64,000 nt of DNA from Linepithema humile (GCF_040581485.1 NC_090130.1:4092001-4156000); one strand, 5' to 3'; positions 1-13,835 are shown, numbered from the stretch's first letter. The notes: generated from the sequence alone by a model not told the origin. Numbers and translations: made by a program.

Positions 1-10
1 ATATTTGCAG

Positions 11-1149
11 GATATATGCGGCATTATATGTGCAGTATTAACATGGCTACTAATAATTTACGCAGAATTTGTAGTAACGGCAGTGATTCTAATTCCTACA
101 ATAAACACATTATACTCCAGCTTGAACATGGCCATTTTTCAATGTCTAGCATTTCTGGCTTTTGCGTCACATCTGAAAACCATGTTTACAGATCCGGTAA
201 TTAAGATAATGATCAAATATTAATTATTGTTAATTATGTACAAAATAAGACATGTTAAGGCTTTATTGTCAATCTGATTTGTGTATAGGGTGCAGTACCA
301 AAAGGTAACGCCACGAAAGAGCTGATACAACAGATGGGGTTTAGAGATGGACAAGTTATTTTTAAGTGTCCCAAATGTTGTTCTATTAAACCTGACAGGG
401 CGCATCATTGCTCCGTATGCCAAAGGTGAATAAGATTAAATTTGTATTTATTAGACAATATGGCAACGCATTGATTGTATCTTATAATTGATGTAGATGC
501 ATTAGAAAAATGGATCATCATTGTCCATGGGTTAATAATTGCGTTGGAGAAAATAATCAAAAGTACTTTGTACTTTTTACTGTGAGTATTTCACACATTA
601 CCTCTATACAATTAAATTAATCTAATTAAATTTTACATAGAGATATTTTATATGATAAAATATAGATACATTCTAGTTTTATACTGTATTTCAGTTTTAT
701 ATAGCGGGCATATCATTGCAATCTTTATTCCTGTGCATGCAACAATTCACTACATGCATCAGACAAGAATGGAGAGAATGTTCGACACTTAGTCCACCAG
801 CGACAGTGGTGCTGTTGTTATTTTTAGCATTCGAGGCCCTTTTATTTGCCATTTTTACTGCTGTGATGTTAGGCACACAATTACAAGCTATTTGGAATGA
901 TGAAACTGTATGTATACCGCTCTGACTGTATAACGTTTTCTCTTTGTATACAAAGATATGATTTATATCGAAATGCTTATATTTCAGGGTATAGAACAAC
1001 TGAAAAAGGAAGAGGCTAGATGGGTTCGTAATAGCAAATGGAAGTCTATTCAAGCGGTTTTCGGAAGATTTTCGATAGCTTGGTTTTCTCCCTTTACCTC
1101 GCCTCCTAAAGCAAAGACTAAGCTAGATTCTTATCTATACTCTGTCTAA
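11..1149 (+). CDS. ZDHHC3: ZDHHC3/7-type palmitoyltransferase, C-terminal five exons (5' end outside window)
   Basis: Exons 11-196, 289-425, 497-581, 695-907 and 988-1149 join in frame with GT-AG borders; the stop is TAA at 1147-1149. The first visible exon opens with [12 protein letters not shown], inside the first membrane segment of the family, so the start codon lies upstream of the window. The Cys-rich domain spans exons 2-3 ([20 protein letters not shown] and then [19 protein letters not shown]), with the intact DHHC catalytic motif; the TTxE-like element appears as [12 protein letters not shown]. Four hydrophobic segments are visible: two in exon 1 and two in exon 4. Family members transfer palmitate from palmitoyl-CoA to cysteines of client proteins, mainly at the Golgi. 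The C-terminus ([20 protein letters not shown]) matches the length and tail of GODZ/SERZ-type enzymes. ZDHHC3 and ZDHHC7 are not split in insects, so the symbol means the joint orthologue. Confidence 0.95.
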
Positions 1150-4100
1150 AATTATATTTTGGTACGAATGCTACTTATAACCATGACTTAGAGAGAGAAA
1201 CATTTAATATATTATAAATACCAATTAATTATAATGCATGATTGATATTCTGGCAGTTTCAAGAATTTGGATAATGCTAAATTTTTTTTAACGAAGACAA
1301 AGAGAAATAATAGAGAAAACTTTTGCGTGATTTAAATAATCTTTGTTTTTCTATGATTTGATTATTTATATTTGATGATTTGATTTTTGCGAATACATCG
1401 ATACATTTGTGATTACAGATTTTCTTTCTATTTTTATTATTTATGACTTTATTTTTTTTTTTTTGGAAATCATAATTTTTTAATAAATTCACTCTATACA
1501 AAGTTCATTAAAACAGGCAAAATTGTTCTAATTAATAGAATTATTTTGCATGTGATATGTATATACACATACATATAAATGTGCAATGCAAATGTATGTA
1601 TAAAGAAAAAACATACCATATTTAGTTTGTAATAGTGAGAATTTTGTACAATCTTGTCGAGTTTTATCATTACTCGAAAGCGATATTTTTCATAATAGTA
1701 AAAGTGTTGAAAGTAATCAATTGAAGAAATTATTCACATTTGTTTACATCTTTTGTAAACATTTTATTTATTATTGTTATTCATTAATTTCATATTATCT
1801 ATTCAACGATTGATACGTAATTTATATAGTTATATGTAACTTATAAGAAATAATTCATGCAGTCTTAAGAAATAAGGCGCAAATGATGTCTTCAATAATA
1901 GAATATTATATATGAGCATAAATATACTACATATATATATATGTATATATATATTGATATATATTTATATCTTTCGTGGAACGTTTGTAATTTTATACTA
2001 TAATATAATGACGGCGTTAGAAAAGTACTTAAGAAAAAAGTAATAATCAGGGCTGGGTTTAAGCTGTTTCTTATCTCTATATACAATATTTTTTAGAGTT
2101 CTGCGGTACATATAAATTTTAATAGACGCAGGAAAACAAGCTAATTAATATAGACATAATCATCAAGTTACACAATTGGGTAACTAATTTTTCAAATTAT
2201 TAATATTTTGTAAATTAACAATAAACATTTATTCAGCATGTAACATTATTTAATATCAAACAATAAATATTTTTTTCTTATTTTCAATATTATGAAATTA
2301 ATAATTATATAATTAATTTGTCTTTTATTAACTTCGTTGCAATTATATTTTTTATATAATTAAATTTTTTGACCTCAAATGTTGCATTGCAAGGAGCTTT
2401 ATAATTAAGAAAATTTTGTTCTCCTTTTATTGATGTATGTACAAATCGAACAATAATTATTAAATCATTATCATTGTTTGCAATATTTTATCGAAGGTTT
2501 CTGAATTTGCAAAGTCTCCAGCTAGTATGTAGTGTATTTATAGATAAATTCAGCTCTGGTAACAATTATGATATTTTATCAAAGAAACAACATTTTTCTA
2601 AAAATAAAGCGCTAGAGACACGTGAGAAGAGAAATACTCGTTTCAGATCATTATACCATGACAGTAACGGTGAAAATAGTTCTTTGATATTTTTACTTTT
2701 TATTTGAGATATTTCATATTTTTATAAATTAGAGCTAGAAAAATCTGCAACTTTCGATTAATTTTCATGATTGACGCCCACTGTTTCCTCCTTGCCACTC
2801 GCGTTCTCAATAAGTTTTCTGATGACCGTAATTAATCGTGAAATTGTATGTTGCCTTTAATTATAAATTATTCGGCGGTTCATTAAGGAAAGCGGTGAGC
2901 AATTATGAAAATCGAAAAATCGCAGATTTCGCCCAGATCTGGTATAATAATGAATATTCAAACGCATGCCATAAATATAAGTATTAAGTAAACGAAATAT
3001 TATCGAAGATACGTTAACGAGAGATATTGAAACAATATGCGGTGCTACGAATTTTTCATATTGTATTCGTTATATCTTGCAACTGTAGAAAAAGCATTTT
3101 AATGTGTCCGCTTATCGAAAATCTAAATTTTTTCCAGTTATATCAAATTATTAGGTGCATATCAAGGATTAATAAAAATTAAATTTTGGGGAGAAAAATT
3201 AAGAGCAAAGACTAAGTAATTATATTTTTTATCTAGCATTTATCTCGGTAAATGTACGACAAATAATCTTTTCATCTACTTTTATTTAGCAATTAAGGCT
3301 CGAACGAAATAAGACAAATTTTCACCTCGACGTATCGGATTTGTAATAGATTTAAACAGATTTGTAGATAAGGTTTTCATCTCCATTTTTTATCTAAATA
3401 TTTTCTGTGATAAGTAATTCTGTCTCGAGTTATACTGTATACTCATGAAATTTCATCTGAACTCAACCCGTAAGCTCCGGTCAGCGGGATTCTCTTGTTA
3501 GTCATGCGTTCGCAAAACAAGATTTCTCTGCTTGACTTGGAAACGAGCAATCAGTCAGCCGCGCGGCGATATTACTAGCCTTTAATTCAAAAAGATCAGT
3601 GATAATTAGTATTTTTAAACTTATAAGAGTGATTTCACTATATCGCTTTCTATCCTCGCTCTCGAAACGTCTAGGTAAATATTATATTTCATATTAGTAC
3701 ATATATATCAAATTAAGCCTCTTATATGTGCGACTGGATTGACAGTAATCGCATAAATGTAAAGCAAGTGTCTAAAATCGCGATTCCATAGACTTGAATT
3801 GTCAAAACAGCACTTTCGTAAAGTAAAAGTTAGTAATTAGCATTAATAGCAATTTAATGTATTATTAACTATTTACGATTAAATGTCGTGATATATATAT
3901 ATTCGATAAAATAGCTTTAATATTCTGTTTTCTAATCGCAAGACATATACATATATTTATATATTTATTACTGATATATTAATTTCATGTGAAATTAATT
4001 CCTCTCTTTTTAAGGATAATATCAATCGTATATTACAATGTACATTTAGAAATTTAATACATAAAATTGCTAATTATTTTTATATTGTACTCTTTAAGTT

Positions 4101-6600
4101 TCTTATGAAATTATTTAAATTGCTCGTCTTCCATCTGAGCATATCATTAAAGCTTTACGCAAACGTCAGAAAGCCAGAGACCTTTTAATCAAACCGTGTC
4201 TATTTCTGTTCTATGATTTTCCATTTTTGTTTGCTTTTCGATAAACGTTCAATTAGGAGAAAATTAAATGGACTTCTTTTCTCTTCTCCGGCAATAAATT
4301 GTTCATATCTTCGTGTTAAGGATACACGCATATCCAGTTATTTCTTATCCACCGTGAGTCAAGCCGTCGAGCAAAGAGACACCACAGAAGTAAAGTGTGC
4401 CAAAAAAGTACCGAGAGAAAAAGGCGATTCTTATTGCTCGAAAGAGATACGCTTATCCATCGGCGAAGCGCGTATGCGGCTCTCGCTATTGGATATTCAT
4501 GGCACGGCAAAAAAACAAAGAGAACGACTCGGTTTGGCTTGGCATCCACTTTCATCGACTTCCGTTTTTACGGACGAGGACACGTTGCGGCGTAGCGCTG
4601 ACTTCCATCACGACGGAGCGCGGACGCGACAAGGCCGTCGTGGCTGAGGCACGTCGTGCGGATCGGTGACGCCTCGAAACCTGCCTCTATCGCGAGTACC
4701 ATTGCCGTCGTCGCTCGGTTGCTGGCTTTCACTTTTCCTGGCGATACCTCGGTGAGTCTTTTGAAGCTTTCCGCACGCGCGCGCAATTTCCCGGAGGTTT
4801 TACTCATCCAGACATGTGTTTAAGGCCCGTAAAAGACAACGACCGATAGACAAAGCTGACGCTACTAATAAGGCTCTTAGTATCTTGATTTTACATTACA
4901 ATGTTGATTTTTTTTACGAACTGTTAAATTTGACCAGATGGAGAGAACGGTGATCGGTTTTGATCGGGAAAAATGTGTCCTCCGACTGAGTTTGGTAAAC
5001 GGCGCACCATTTTGATTTATTTAAGCGAAATGTAAGCGTACACTTTGGATAAAACTCTTTCTATAAATCAGAACACTAAGTAGATTCTCGACGGAGCTTG
5101 TCAAGTTGATTAAATCGCGAGCTTCGAGGCATTTAATCTGCGAGGTGATGACGAACCGTGCGCTTCGCACCGTCACGCTTTGCTTGAACACTTTCGCTCT
5201 CGTGCTCCGCGGATCATCGTGATTTTTAATTGGACACCGCATGTGTAATCGTCATTTTATGGTTATTTACCGATGCTTTATCTCGCGAGCAAAGACCTAT
5301 GATCTGATGTATAATGATACGTAATTAGTTGCGAAGATAAATATTAAGTTCTGCCCATTAACACGAGAATGATTTGCGATTTTGTGATATCCTTAAAATG
5401 ACAGCTTGTCATCTTGTATGTAGAAAAGAGAATCATAACTTTTTTCAGCACTGTTAATGTCAATTAAAAATTAAAAAACACGGGGTCATATCAGATTAAA
5501 AAATACACAATTATATCATTGTCAACAGATCACAGATATATTCGAAAGAATATATTTAAAAGCTGTAAAGATGTTTAAAGGACGTCTTAATTTTTTTAAA
5601 TATTCCTTAAATGCTTTTCGGATTTTTGTGTCATTTGAAAAAAATATATTTGTTATATTTTAAAGTGTTGTTTTAAGTTAATTTAGTCAACGATGAAAAT
5701 AAAGTAAAAACTAATTTTGTTAGCGATTAAAACAACGACTCTTTTTGAAGTACAACAAAAGGCCTTACATTTCGTCAATGTAAGTCTATGATGTAATGGG
5801 CGAGCGGTCAAAGTACGCACGCATAAAAGAGAATGGAGAGCGACTGTAAAAATGTTGATTTTAGAGCGGGCGTTCTAGAGATATATTTACATTTCTAATG
5901 ATGTACATTGTGATACCGTCGTTTAGATAGATTAGTTTATTGCGGTTAGAACAGGTATGTTGTATCTGATATAAATTAATCTGCATTTATAAACTCTAAG
6001 CAGATACGATTTGTAGAGCAAATATAAATTTACTTTTCTTACAAATGAGTTTTCTTAACGTTATCTTTAATAGTTTTTATGTATTCATCTCGCTTTCTTA
6101 CCGCCAATTTATGAAATTCTATAACTTTGATTTTCTTGTTAATAATTTAAATTGATTTTAATTTTAATTTTAAACAATTTGTTATTAATAATTTAAATTG
6201 ATTTCAATTTTAATTTTATGCAAGTTATTAATAATTTAAATAAAGTTCTGAGCGGTTTTTCGCTCTTATTCCAAGTCGCAAGATCCTTTCATCCTGCACA
6301 TTTTTACAAAATATTTATTACTCGTGATTTAACTGTAATTTCTAGATCTCTTCGATTTTCTCCCGGGATTTGCTTCTACAAGACTTGTTATTATAGAGAT
6401 ACGGCGTACCTTACTCTAGATTTACCTTGCGAATCGAGGCGATGCTCACGTTTCGCATGCAACATTAAGTGCGCGTATCTCCACGCATCGAGTACCTGGA
6501 TATTAGCGCCAAACGCAAGTGCACGTTACGGACGAACAAACCCGACCTTTTTTTTTTATAGCTCATCGGTCGCAATTATAAACATATTTGCATGCCACGT
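1150..6600. other. AT-rich intergenic region with a GC-richer block at about 4200-4830
   Basis: No coding exon with codon-like structure could be supported. The first few hundred bases are probably 3'UTR of the palmitoyltransferase gene. A TA-dinucleotide run lies at about 1928-1965. The block 4200-4830 is GC-richer, has overlapping open frames in several phases (typical of CpG-rich non-coding DNA rather than a gene) and contains donor-like GTGAGT sites at 4354 and 4752. It could be a promoter or untranslated first exon of the small secreted gene at 6768. A roughly 40-bp AT-rich unit (gttaataatttaaattgatt and following) is repeated at about 6137-6175, 6181-6218 and partly at 6225. Confidence 0.5.
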
Positions 6601-6767
6601 GGCGCGGCATATAATTAAAATCCGACGCATGACCCGATTTATCGCTTTCCCTGTTTCATTGATTCCCTTGAGAGAGTTTATTGACAGGTCGTCGCCGCGT
6701 ATCCCACGCATAACGTCGCATTATTTGTTATTTTAGTGTTTTGATTGCGCGAGATCTGGGCGGGGAA

Positions 6768-7580
6768 ATGGAACGGAAAGTGGTAATGATGTGGAACGAC
6801 CGGAACATCTTGCTGGTACGTAATGATACTATCCACCGAAAATTATTGTCATTCGTAACTGACGCGATGGTTCATGGTGATAGAAAGATTTATCGATATT
6901 GTAGATAAATCGTGATCTTATCGATTTTATTGTATTTTATGATAATTTATAAAGATATATATATAAAGAGAGAAAGTTATATTTTAAATATTCGTGATTA
7001 AGATATGGATGTTTTATAATTATATTATCATTTTTTATACTAAATAAATATTTATTAACCTATTAATTATCATGATTAATTACTGTAAATGTTGAAAATA
7101 TATTTAATAAATATCTTAATATTTTAAATATTTTTTTTATTAGTATTAGCTTGGTATTCAATAACTTATTTTATAAAAATAAATTTTTAACATCCGAATC
7201 AGTGTCTGATTTTACAGAATTCATAATTAATTTCTTCCAATTTATCTATTATTTATAACAAAGCGATTGTTTATTTTTGCATATCGATAGCCATAGAGAA
7301 GACAATTTTATTACAGGTTTTGTACTTTCTTCTGGCGTTAATTACTTTCACGTCAGCGTACGATCCAAACGACAAGTCCTTGAAGGACATTCTTCTACCC
7401 GAGGGTCAGTTCGAGGCATTTTACTTGAAGGGCACGCAAGACGAGGAACAAAACGCCGTGAGACCGCCTCATCTTCATGGATCTTTTCATCAATATCGAA
7501 ACCCGGCGCTGGTTGACGCACCGAACAGCGCGGCGTACGGATTTCGTTTCGATGGAAAACGCCGATTCAATTTCAGCTGA
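6768..7580 (+). CDS. Small secreted protein, 103 aa, with C-terminal GKRR site
   Basis: Two exons, 6768-6815 and 7317-7580, joined in phase 0 (CTG|gtacgt and ttacag|GTT), encode 103 residues. The first ATG of exon 1 was chosen because the join then makes a good signal peptide: a charged N-terminus followed by NILLVLYFLLALITFTSA, with likely cleavage before YDPND. The mature part, about 73 residues, is acidic to neutral and has no cysteine. It ends AAYGFRFDGKRRFNFS, where GKR is the usual site for dibasic cleavage with C-terminal amidation. It may therefore be a prohormone-like or short matrix protein. I do not recognise the family. A poly(A) signal AATAAA lies at 7896-7901. The 16-codon first exon is longer than in the cluster genes to the right, and there is no second intron. 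Confidence 0.6.
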
Positions 7581-10180
7581 ATTATTGCCAATAATTGCAT
7601 CCGAAAAAAGGAATCAATGAGCGCGAGAAACATTACTGACGCTTTCATCGGGAGCTGCGGTTATCATTGAAATATGAAAATTGGAAGTACGCAAAAGGCG
7701 AACATTTAGCGGTCAACGATTAGCGATTAGCATCATATTGTGCAGTCAGGCGTGTAACATTCGAAAGTGTTAATAATAAGAAAATCTCAGATGTGTAACG
7801 CAAAAATTGTAAATGTGATTTACGCAAATAATAAAAATGCATATTATCGCTGTATCTCTACCATAAAAGCAAACGCTTCGTTGCAAACGTGAAAGAATAA
7901 AGTACATGTTTTATTTATGTTTTGCAAGTCTTTTAATTACATTCTATTTCTTGCTTCAACTTTGTTAAGAGCTGTCGAGTAAATTGTGGTAATCAAACAA
8001 CGCGCTAACGAGATTAACGCGCTAACATTCGAATCAACTCAGTTGTAGAGACGTGATTAATGAGCGATGCATTTGCTCAATTACATTATAAGGATTCATT
8101 CCCTCTTATCAAAAGTGACAAATGTTGAATTAATTAATCTCTATGTCGGATTGATAAATTTTCTGTCATAAATCACTTTGAACTAGATTTTCAATTATGA
8201 GACAGTTATGTACAGTCTAATGATAGATCATAATCTCTTTAATTGAAATTGATGTTTATGTGAAAAGAATTAATAAGAAATTGTTCTTTCCTATTTAAAC
8301 ACTAATAAAATTTATAATACAATATTTTGAATATATTGAAATTATTTAATAGATCTTAATTTTGCATAATAGACGCAACTTTAGAAAAGTGTAATGTGAC
8401 AAAATGATATCTATCTAATTTCTATTTAATTTCTATTGGATATTATTTTAATAGAGTTGAAGGGTTATAAAAACATGTAATATGGAAATTCGGAAAAATA
8501 TTCGGTGGTTTGGAACGCCGTATGTATCATAATGTAACACGCGATTTTACACACGCGAGTGAGAAAGTGGGTATGAATGCATTTCGAGAGAGATGCTATC
8601 AAAAGTATTTTGATTTTATCAGAAGTATTCCGATCTTATCGGAAAGTATCATGCACATTTACGTAAATGCATAATCATTTAGGTCGCACGAGCAGGCAGG
8701 ATTGTTTACCCACGTTTTTGATACTTTAATTGCATTAATGTGTTTGATCCCAAGAAGAAAACTTGATTTGCCGCTAGACTGGACATTATAAACTCCATTC
8801 TAGAATCTTAATTCTTTTTATATTAATTTATGTGTTTTTTCGAACATGTTTGTAACCGGCACCGTAACCACGCCTTTTTCCGTTATCGGCGCTTCTTGGA
8901 GTAAATATAATTATGTGGGACTATCACATATACATATGCGGTTTTACGTACACATTCCACGAAAACTACCACCCTTTTTCATCTTTATTGACCAACGGAT
9001 TTTTATCCGATCGAGCGACTACGACTAAAAGAATTGACACCGGAGATAAGGATCTAATATATATTATTTTTGCGATTCGACAAACAACTTTCCACATTTA
9101 AACGATGTGTTAGAAACTTAGCGCTTCGCATTGAAGATGGGAAACTTGCAAACACGCAATTAAAACGCATACAAGTGATTTTACTTTCATTATCAAGCCA
9201 TTGGCCTTTATTATAACAACTCTCGTGTTAACTTGGAAAATAAACATTTTAATAATGCAAATGTATGTGTATTTACTACACGTTTCTATTATGTATTTTT
9301 GAAATGTTATCGCCAGAGTGAAAAAGTTACAACAATATTAAAGCGTCATATATATTGAGCTGTCAAGGAACGGACATGGCATTACGTATCTATATGTTTT
9401 CATCTTTGCAATTAAAGATAAACAAGTGTCTATCTTTCCCAGTAAAAGTTTCATACTAATTAATATATGTTTCATACGTCAACGTAGGTTATTAAACTTA
9501 AAAATCTATAAATAGACAATGTAACCTGTATTACATATTTATCATAATATCATTTAATTTATCACATAATTATTTATTCGTTTAATAGACAAAATAGTGT
9601 AATATTTGTAAGAATTGTTCTAAAATAAATTAACGTGTCAAAGATAAAAAGATTCTTTTATTGGATTTCGTTCCGCACGTAACTCGTATCTATAAGTACA
9701 AAAAAGTTCAATATAATATAGATTTTTTTCTTTCAAGAATCTCATTAAACATAAATAAAAAATTATTTTTTATTTAAAAAAAAGTAGAATGCTATAAAGA
9801 AATTATTTATTTTAAAGAATATGAATAAGATTGATTTCAAAAATATAAATGCATATCATGAATAAAATTTTCATGAGAGATAGTTTTTGCTCTATAATGT
9901 ATAATGCATATTTGAACAGTGTTTTATAAATTATTTATTTTTTATTTTTCAAGGTTAGAAAGGTGATTATTGCTTTAAAACGTGACATTAAATTGGATTT
10001 CTTTCTCCGTCGTAGTATTTGCCGATAATTTAGAAACTATGTGAGGTTTAAAGAAGGAAATATAGAAAATTAATTGCCTCCCAATACTCACTCGGTGCTT
10101 ATAGCGTATGGGTAGGGCATTAGATGTCTATGGATGCATTATCAAGCTCATGCTGTAGCATCGACGCTGCACTAACGGGG
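7581..10180. other. Intergenic, AT-rich, no gene seen
   Basis: The first 320 bases are the 3'UTR of the small secreted gene, with AATAAA at 7896. The rest is AT-rich with stop codons in all frames. The short open frames near 8846-9100 lack splice context and similarity to neighbours. Confidence 0.5.
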
Positions 10181-10184
10181 GAAG

Positions 10185-10225
10185 CTTTAAAAGAGGTTGC
10201 TAATAGTTTGCCGCACTACAGTCGT
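10185..10225 (+). promoter_or_regulatory. Core promoter of the 916-aa secreted protein gene
   Basis: A TATA-like CTTTAAAAG at 10185-10193 is followed about 30 bases later by CTACAGTCG (A at 10218/10220), an arthropod initiator-like sequence. The coding ATG follows at 10274, leaving a short 5'UTR of about 55 bases. Confidence 0.5.
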
Positions 10226-10273
10226 TCTCGCAGTAGATCAGTGAGGTGAGCGGAATTTCGTGCTAGCTGCGAT

Positions 10274-13200
10274 ATGAGGATCACGTGTTTTATTACGGTG
10301 AGTGAAGATACAGAACGATCCGAAGAATGATTTTTGCAGTGAGAAAAGTGAACAACGAATGCAATCTATGTGATTAACCGCGTGAATTTACCCAGATAAT
10401 TAATCAATCGATATGGATTTTTCATTAATTTCCGCCAATTCGTCAATAATGTTTGTGAATAAAAGTTTTGTGAAAAAAATGGATTTCTTATGGATTTTCT
10501 TATGAAAGTTTAAAAATTTCTAGCTAATAAATCCAATTTTTAAAATTTTATAAAATAATTAGCGTTGTGCAAAATCTCCTATGATTGTGAATAATTCATT
10601 AATAATCTTTTAAATACAATAAAATACTAACATTAGTTTGGATATTTTAACTTTAACTTGAATTTTTTCGTAAAAATATATGCCAAGTGAGAAAATAAGA
10701 TTTTTTGAATTACAATTAGCAATAAATAATTTGTAGTGCTATGTAAACATATATATTAGTAACGTATATATATTATACTATACGTATATATATTAGTAAA
10801 CTAGAGAAATATTTTATTCTTTCTTTGTGTATTCGTATGTAGGTCTGTGCGTATCTATCGTCAACTGTATCCTCTAACGTGCTCAAACATGTAAATAGGT
10901 AAGCAAATTTAACAAAAAAAATTTTCTATTTTATTCTTTATATTTCTCTAAAAAATAATTTTTTCTTCGATAAGAATTCATCTTTTCATTGTTGTTTTAT
11001 TAGATTTAACAGTACAAGAATTTAATAAAATCCTAATATAAAATTGCATTTCTGTTGTTAAGCAATATTTTACTCGTTATTGCGTTCTTTATTTCATTAT
11101 TTCATTACAATTGTTTGTTTCATTATTTAAATAATCGCCTACAATCTGCAATTGACTTCTTTAGGATAACGAGAGGAAACTTGCACGATGAATTGGTCTT
11201 TGAAGATGTCACGAAGAAAGGGATAAAGTTCGCTCCCCCATTCTATCCCGAAATATTCACGTTACAGAAACCGTTAGTCCGAAACGAGGTTTTCCAGATG
11301 CCTAAAACAATTTACGAGTACATACCTAGGCCTCAACAACAAAAATTTCCAAAACTACCACAACTACTACAACAACCAAAACAAAAACAACAACAATATC
11401 ATTACAATCGTGGACGTTCGAGAGATGAAACGATGAAACGTTTGAAGACCCGCTCGATCGTCGGGGCGTCGACGTTCGAGTTGAACGACAATCAGGTAAT
11501 CTCCAAAGATCTGCTCACCAACACCGAAGTGCACGAAGAAAAGCCGATTCATATCGAGCCAGTGCTGCGCGTTACCACGAAGAAGAACGTTTTGGAGTCG
11601 ATCGTGGACATAGTGAAACAGCTGCTGTACCCGTCGAAGAACGAGCCGGGTCCGATAGTCGGACCTATCAAAATTCCAGGCACCGGGCGCAAGATTTTCC
11701 TACGCTTACTCGAGCCGCTCGACCAGAGTCACGTAATGGTGCGTTTCGTCACGCAGCTGAAGGTGCCCGTGGCCGACCTTACGGAGTCAAAAAATCCCGA
11801 GGTCATCCCGATACCGCCTGTCATCGATCCCGTCTCCGCGCTCCTAAATCCGCATTCTGGAAACGCCATTCTGTCGGACGCGGCGTTCAGCTCTTCCAAT
11901 CGAAACGTGGTGCGCGCCAACTTGGGTAAAAGTCGACCGACACAGTCGACCGAGGCGACGAACGCTTTGAATTCGGTGAAGAGTAGTCCTCCGCAAGATC
12001 TCCCTGCTACCGTCGCGCCCAGCAGCGATAAGCCATTGAACGAAGCGGAGGCCAACAAGAATGGTTTTCTGAACGCGCAACCGAACCTGGGCAACCAATT
12101 CCCGGGCTCGTATTACCACTATCAATCGGCCGACGAGGCTCTGAAGGAGGTGAACGCGATACTTAACGACACGACGATCGTGAACGGCGCTCCGAAGCCC
12201 TTAGAGCCCTGGCATCAGTTGACCACGCATCGTCTGCCGCTTCGGCAAATCGCCCCGCTGTATCCGCTCACGACGATGGAACACGATGCGTCCCCGCACG
12301 CGAACACGTACAAAGTGCCGAGCGACCCTCTCACCGACACCGGCCCCAACACGTTCCCGGGCCACGAGCAGTACAATTCGGCTCCGGCATCTTACGCCAG
12401 CTCGTACGAGCAGCAATACAGCGCGCCGAACTATTATTCTACGTCTTACGATAAGCCGATCGACGTTAATCCCACGGCGAATACTTACTCGGCCCCCTTT
12501 CCGCAGCAGAACGAGTTTAACAACATTCCGAGCCCTTACGCGACGTCTTATCAGAACCAGAATCAGAACGAATTCAGTGGCGGTCCGAGCCCCTACTCGA
12601 CATCTTACGGCAAGCAGTCTGATCTTTACGGCGCGTCCAGCTCTCACGAGGCACCGGTCGCTGTTCCACCTACGCCGGGCTCCTACGCGGTTTCTTACGA
12701 CAAGCAAAACAATGATCAAACCGGTCTGAGCGCTTCTCAGGGAGCGCTCCGCGTTATAGATCCGCCATCTTATCTCCCTAATCAAAGTAATCAATCGTTC
12801 GAACCCGGCCGACCGCTCCGTTACAATTTCAATGACGTGAGCTCGAGCACTAAGCAGCGTGGTGAAACTACCGATCCGGTGATATGGGGTAAAACGAAGC
12901 GAGAGAAGAATCAATCGAGTTTCGAAAATAGTCCCGATGTTTTTTCCAATATCAACGACGGTCGCAAATGGGAGCCGTTGACGTTCTTCCAAGAGAACGC
13001 GGATTGGCAGGGCGCATCCAAGGCCGAGAGTGAGCTTCGCGAAACGAAGCCACAGCCGAAGAAGTCATCGCGAAACGCTGTCAGTTCGACCGAGCGAACG
13101 ACCGATCAACGATTACTGAACGGTAAACGTCGCAGCGCGACGGCGACCACTCGCAGCGCGACGGCAACCACTCGCAGCGCGACGGCAACCACTCGCAGCG

Positions 13201-13835
13201 CGACGACAACTACTCACAGTCCGAGATGCTCGAACGAAGACGGATGTGAGCAAGCAAAACCCACGACCGCTCCGACGCTTCACTCAACGTTGAAGGTTGT
13301 CGAGAAGGCGCAGGAAATTGTCAATATCGAATCAATCGCCGTGAAACCGACTGAGAGCAGCACGGCCGAGGCTCTGAGATTAGAAGCCACGAAGAGTCCA
13401 GTATTGAGTTCAATGGCGAGCATCACGACGGAGAAACCGGCGCTGCTGATAATGATCGAGAATCCTGTGACAGAGTTATCGCTGCCACTGATCAGAACGA
13501 CAAAGAGTCCTCTGATCGACAGTACGGAGAGATTAATCGCGCACGAAGCATTGAATAGACAAGCGGTGAGTAAAGTGAAGGCGAAATCGACGGTGAGCAG
13601 TACGACTGAAAGTATATCGCCAAATAGCGCGACGAAGGTGTCGAATAACACGACAAAGAAATTGCAGCTGCCAAAAAGGCCTATGATAATGAAGAAACCG
13701 ACGTTCATAATGAAGAGAATAGAAGAGAACAGTACGAAGAAAACGACGACGAGTAGCACGACGCAGAAATCGACGACGAAGAGGACGATAAGAACGAAAT
13801 ACCAAGGCGCGAAAACGAAGTCGAGTACCACTTGA
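10274..13835 (+). CDS. Large secreted low-complexity protein, 916 aa (probable cuticle/matrix protein)
   Basis: Exons 10274-10297, 10843-10898 and 11165-13835 join in phases 0 and 2 (ACG|gtgagt; AG|gtaagc). The open frame continues upstream of 11165, but that part (11055-11164) is intronic: tgacttctttag is a proper acceptor, and using it gives a signal peptide, MRITCFITVCAYLSSTVSS. The mature protein begins with DELVFEDVTKKGIKFAPPFY and has a Gln/Pro/Lys-rich stretch at about residues 80-112. Residues 180-240 look less repetitive and could fold (FLRLLEPLDQSHVMVRFVTQ). At about 430-540 come imperfect repeats of (P/A)Y(A/S)(T/S)SY. Four exact 7-residue repeats RSATATT (last copy RSATTTT) lie at 13131-13214, followed by a long Ser/Thr/Lys-rich tail that is probably O-glycosylated. 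Two-phase intron layout and secretion match the neighbouring cluster genes, but the HVP motif is absent. No family recognised. Confidence 0.75.
13131..13214 (+). repeat. Coding minisatellite, 4 x 21 bp
   Basis: Four head-to-tail copies of cgcagcgcgacggcaaccac(t) inside the 916-aa gene. Copies 2 and 3 are identical and copies 1 and 4 differ by a few bases. Each unit encodes RSATATT, so copy-number change keeps the frame. Confidence 0.9.

Noticed and set aside
4213..4807. Overlapping open frames on both strands of a GC-rich block
   Set aside because: Several phases are open at once, none has a signal peptide, domain or splice partner. More like a promoter or untranslated exon.
11055..11164. 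Upstream extension of the 916-aa frame starting at 11055
   Set aside because: It begins with a TTG, not ATG, and lies in intron 2. Using the acceptor at 11163-11164 with exons at 10274 and 10843 gives a proper signal peptide.
12201..12992. Long minus-strand frame opposite the 916-aa gene
   Set aside because: Arg-rich shadow of a GC-rich coding exon on the other strand; no independent features.
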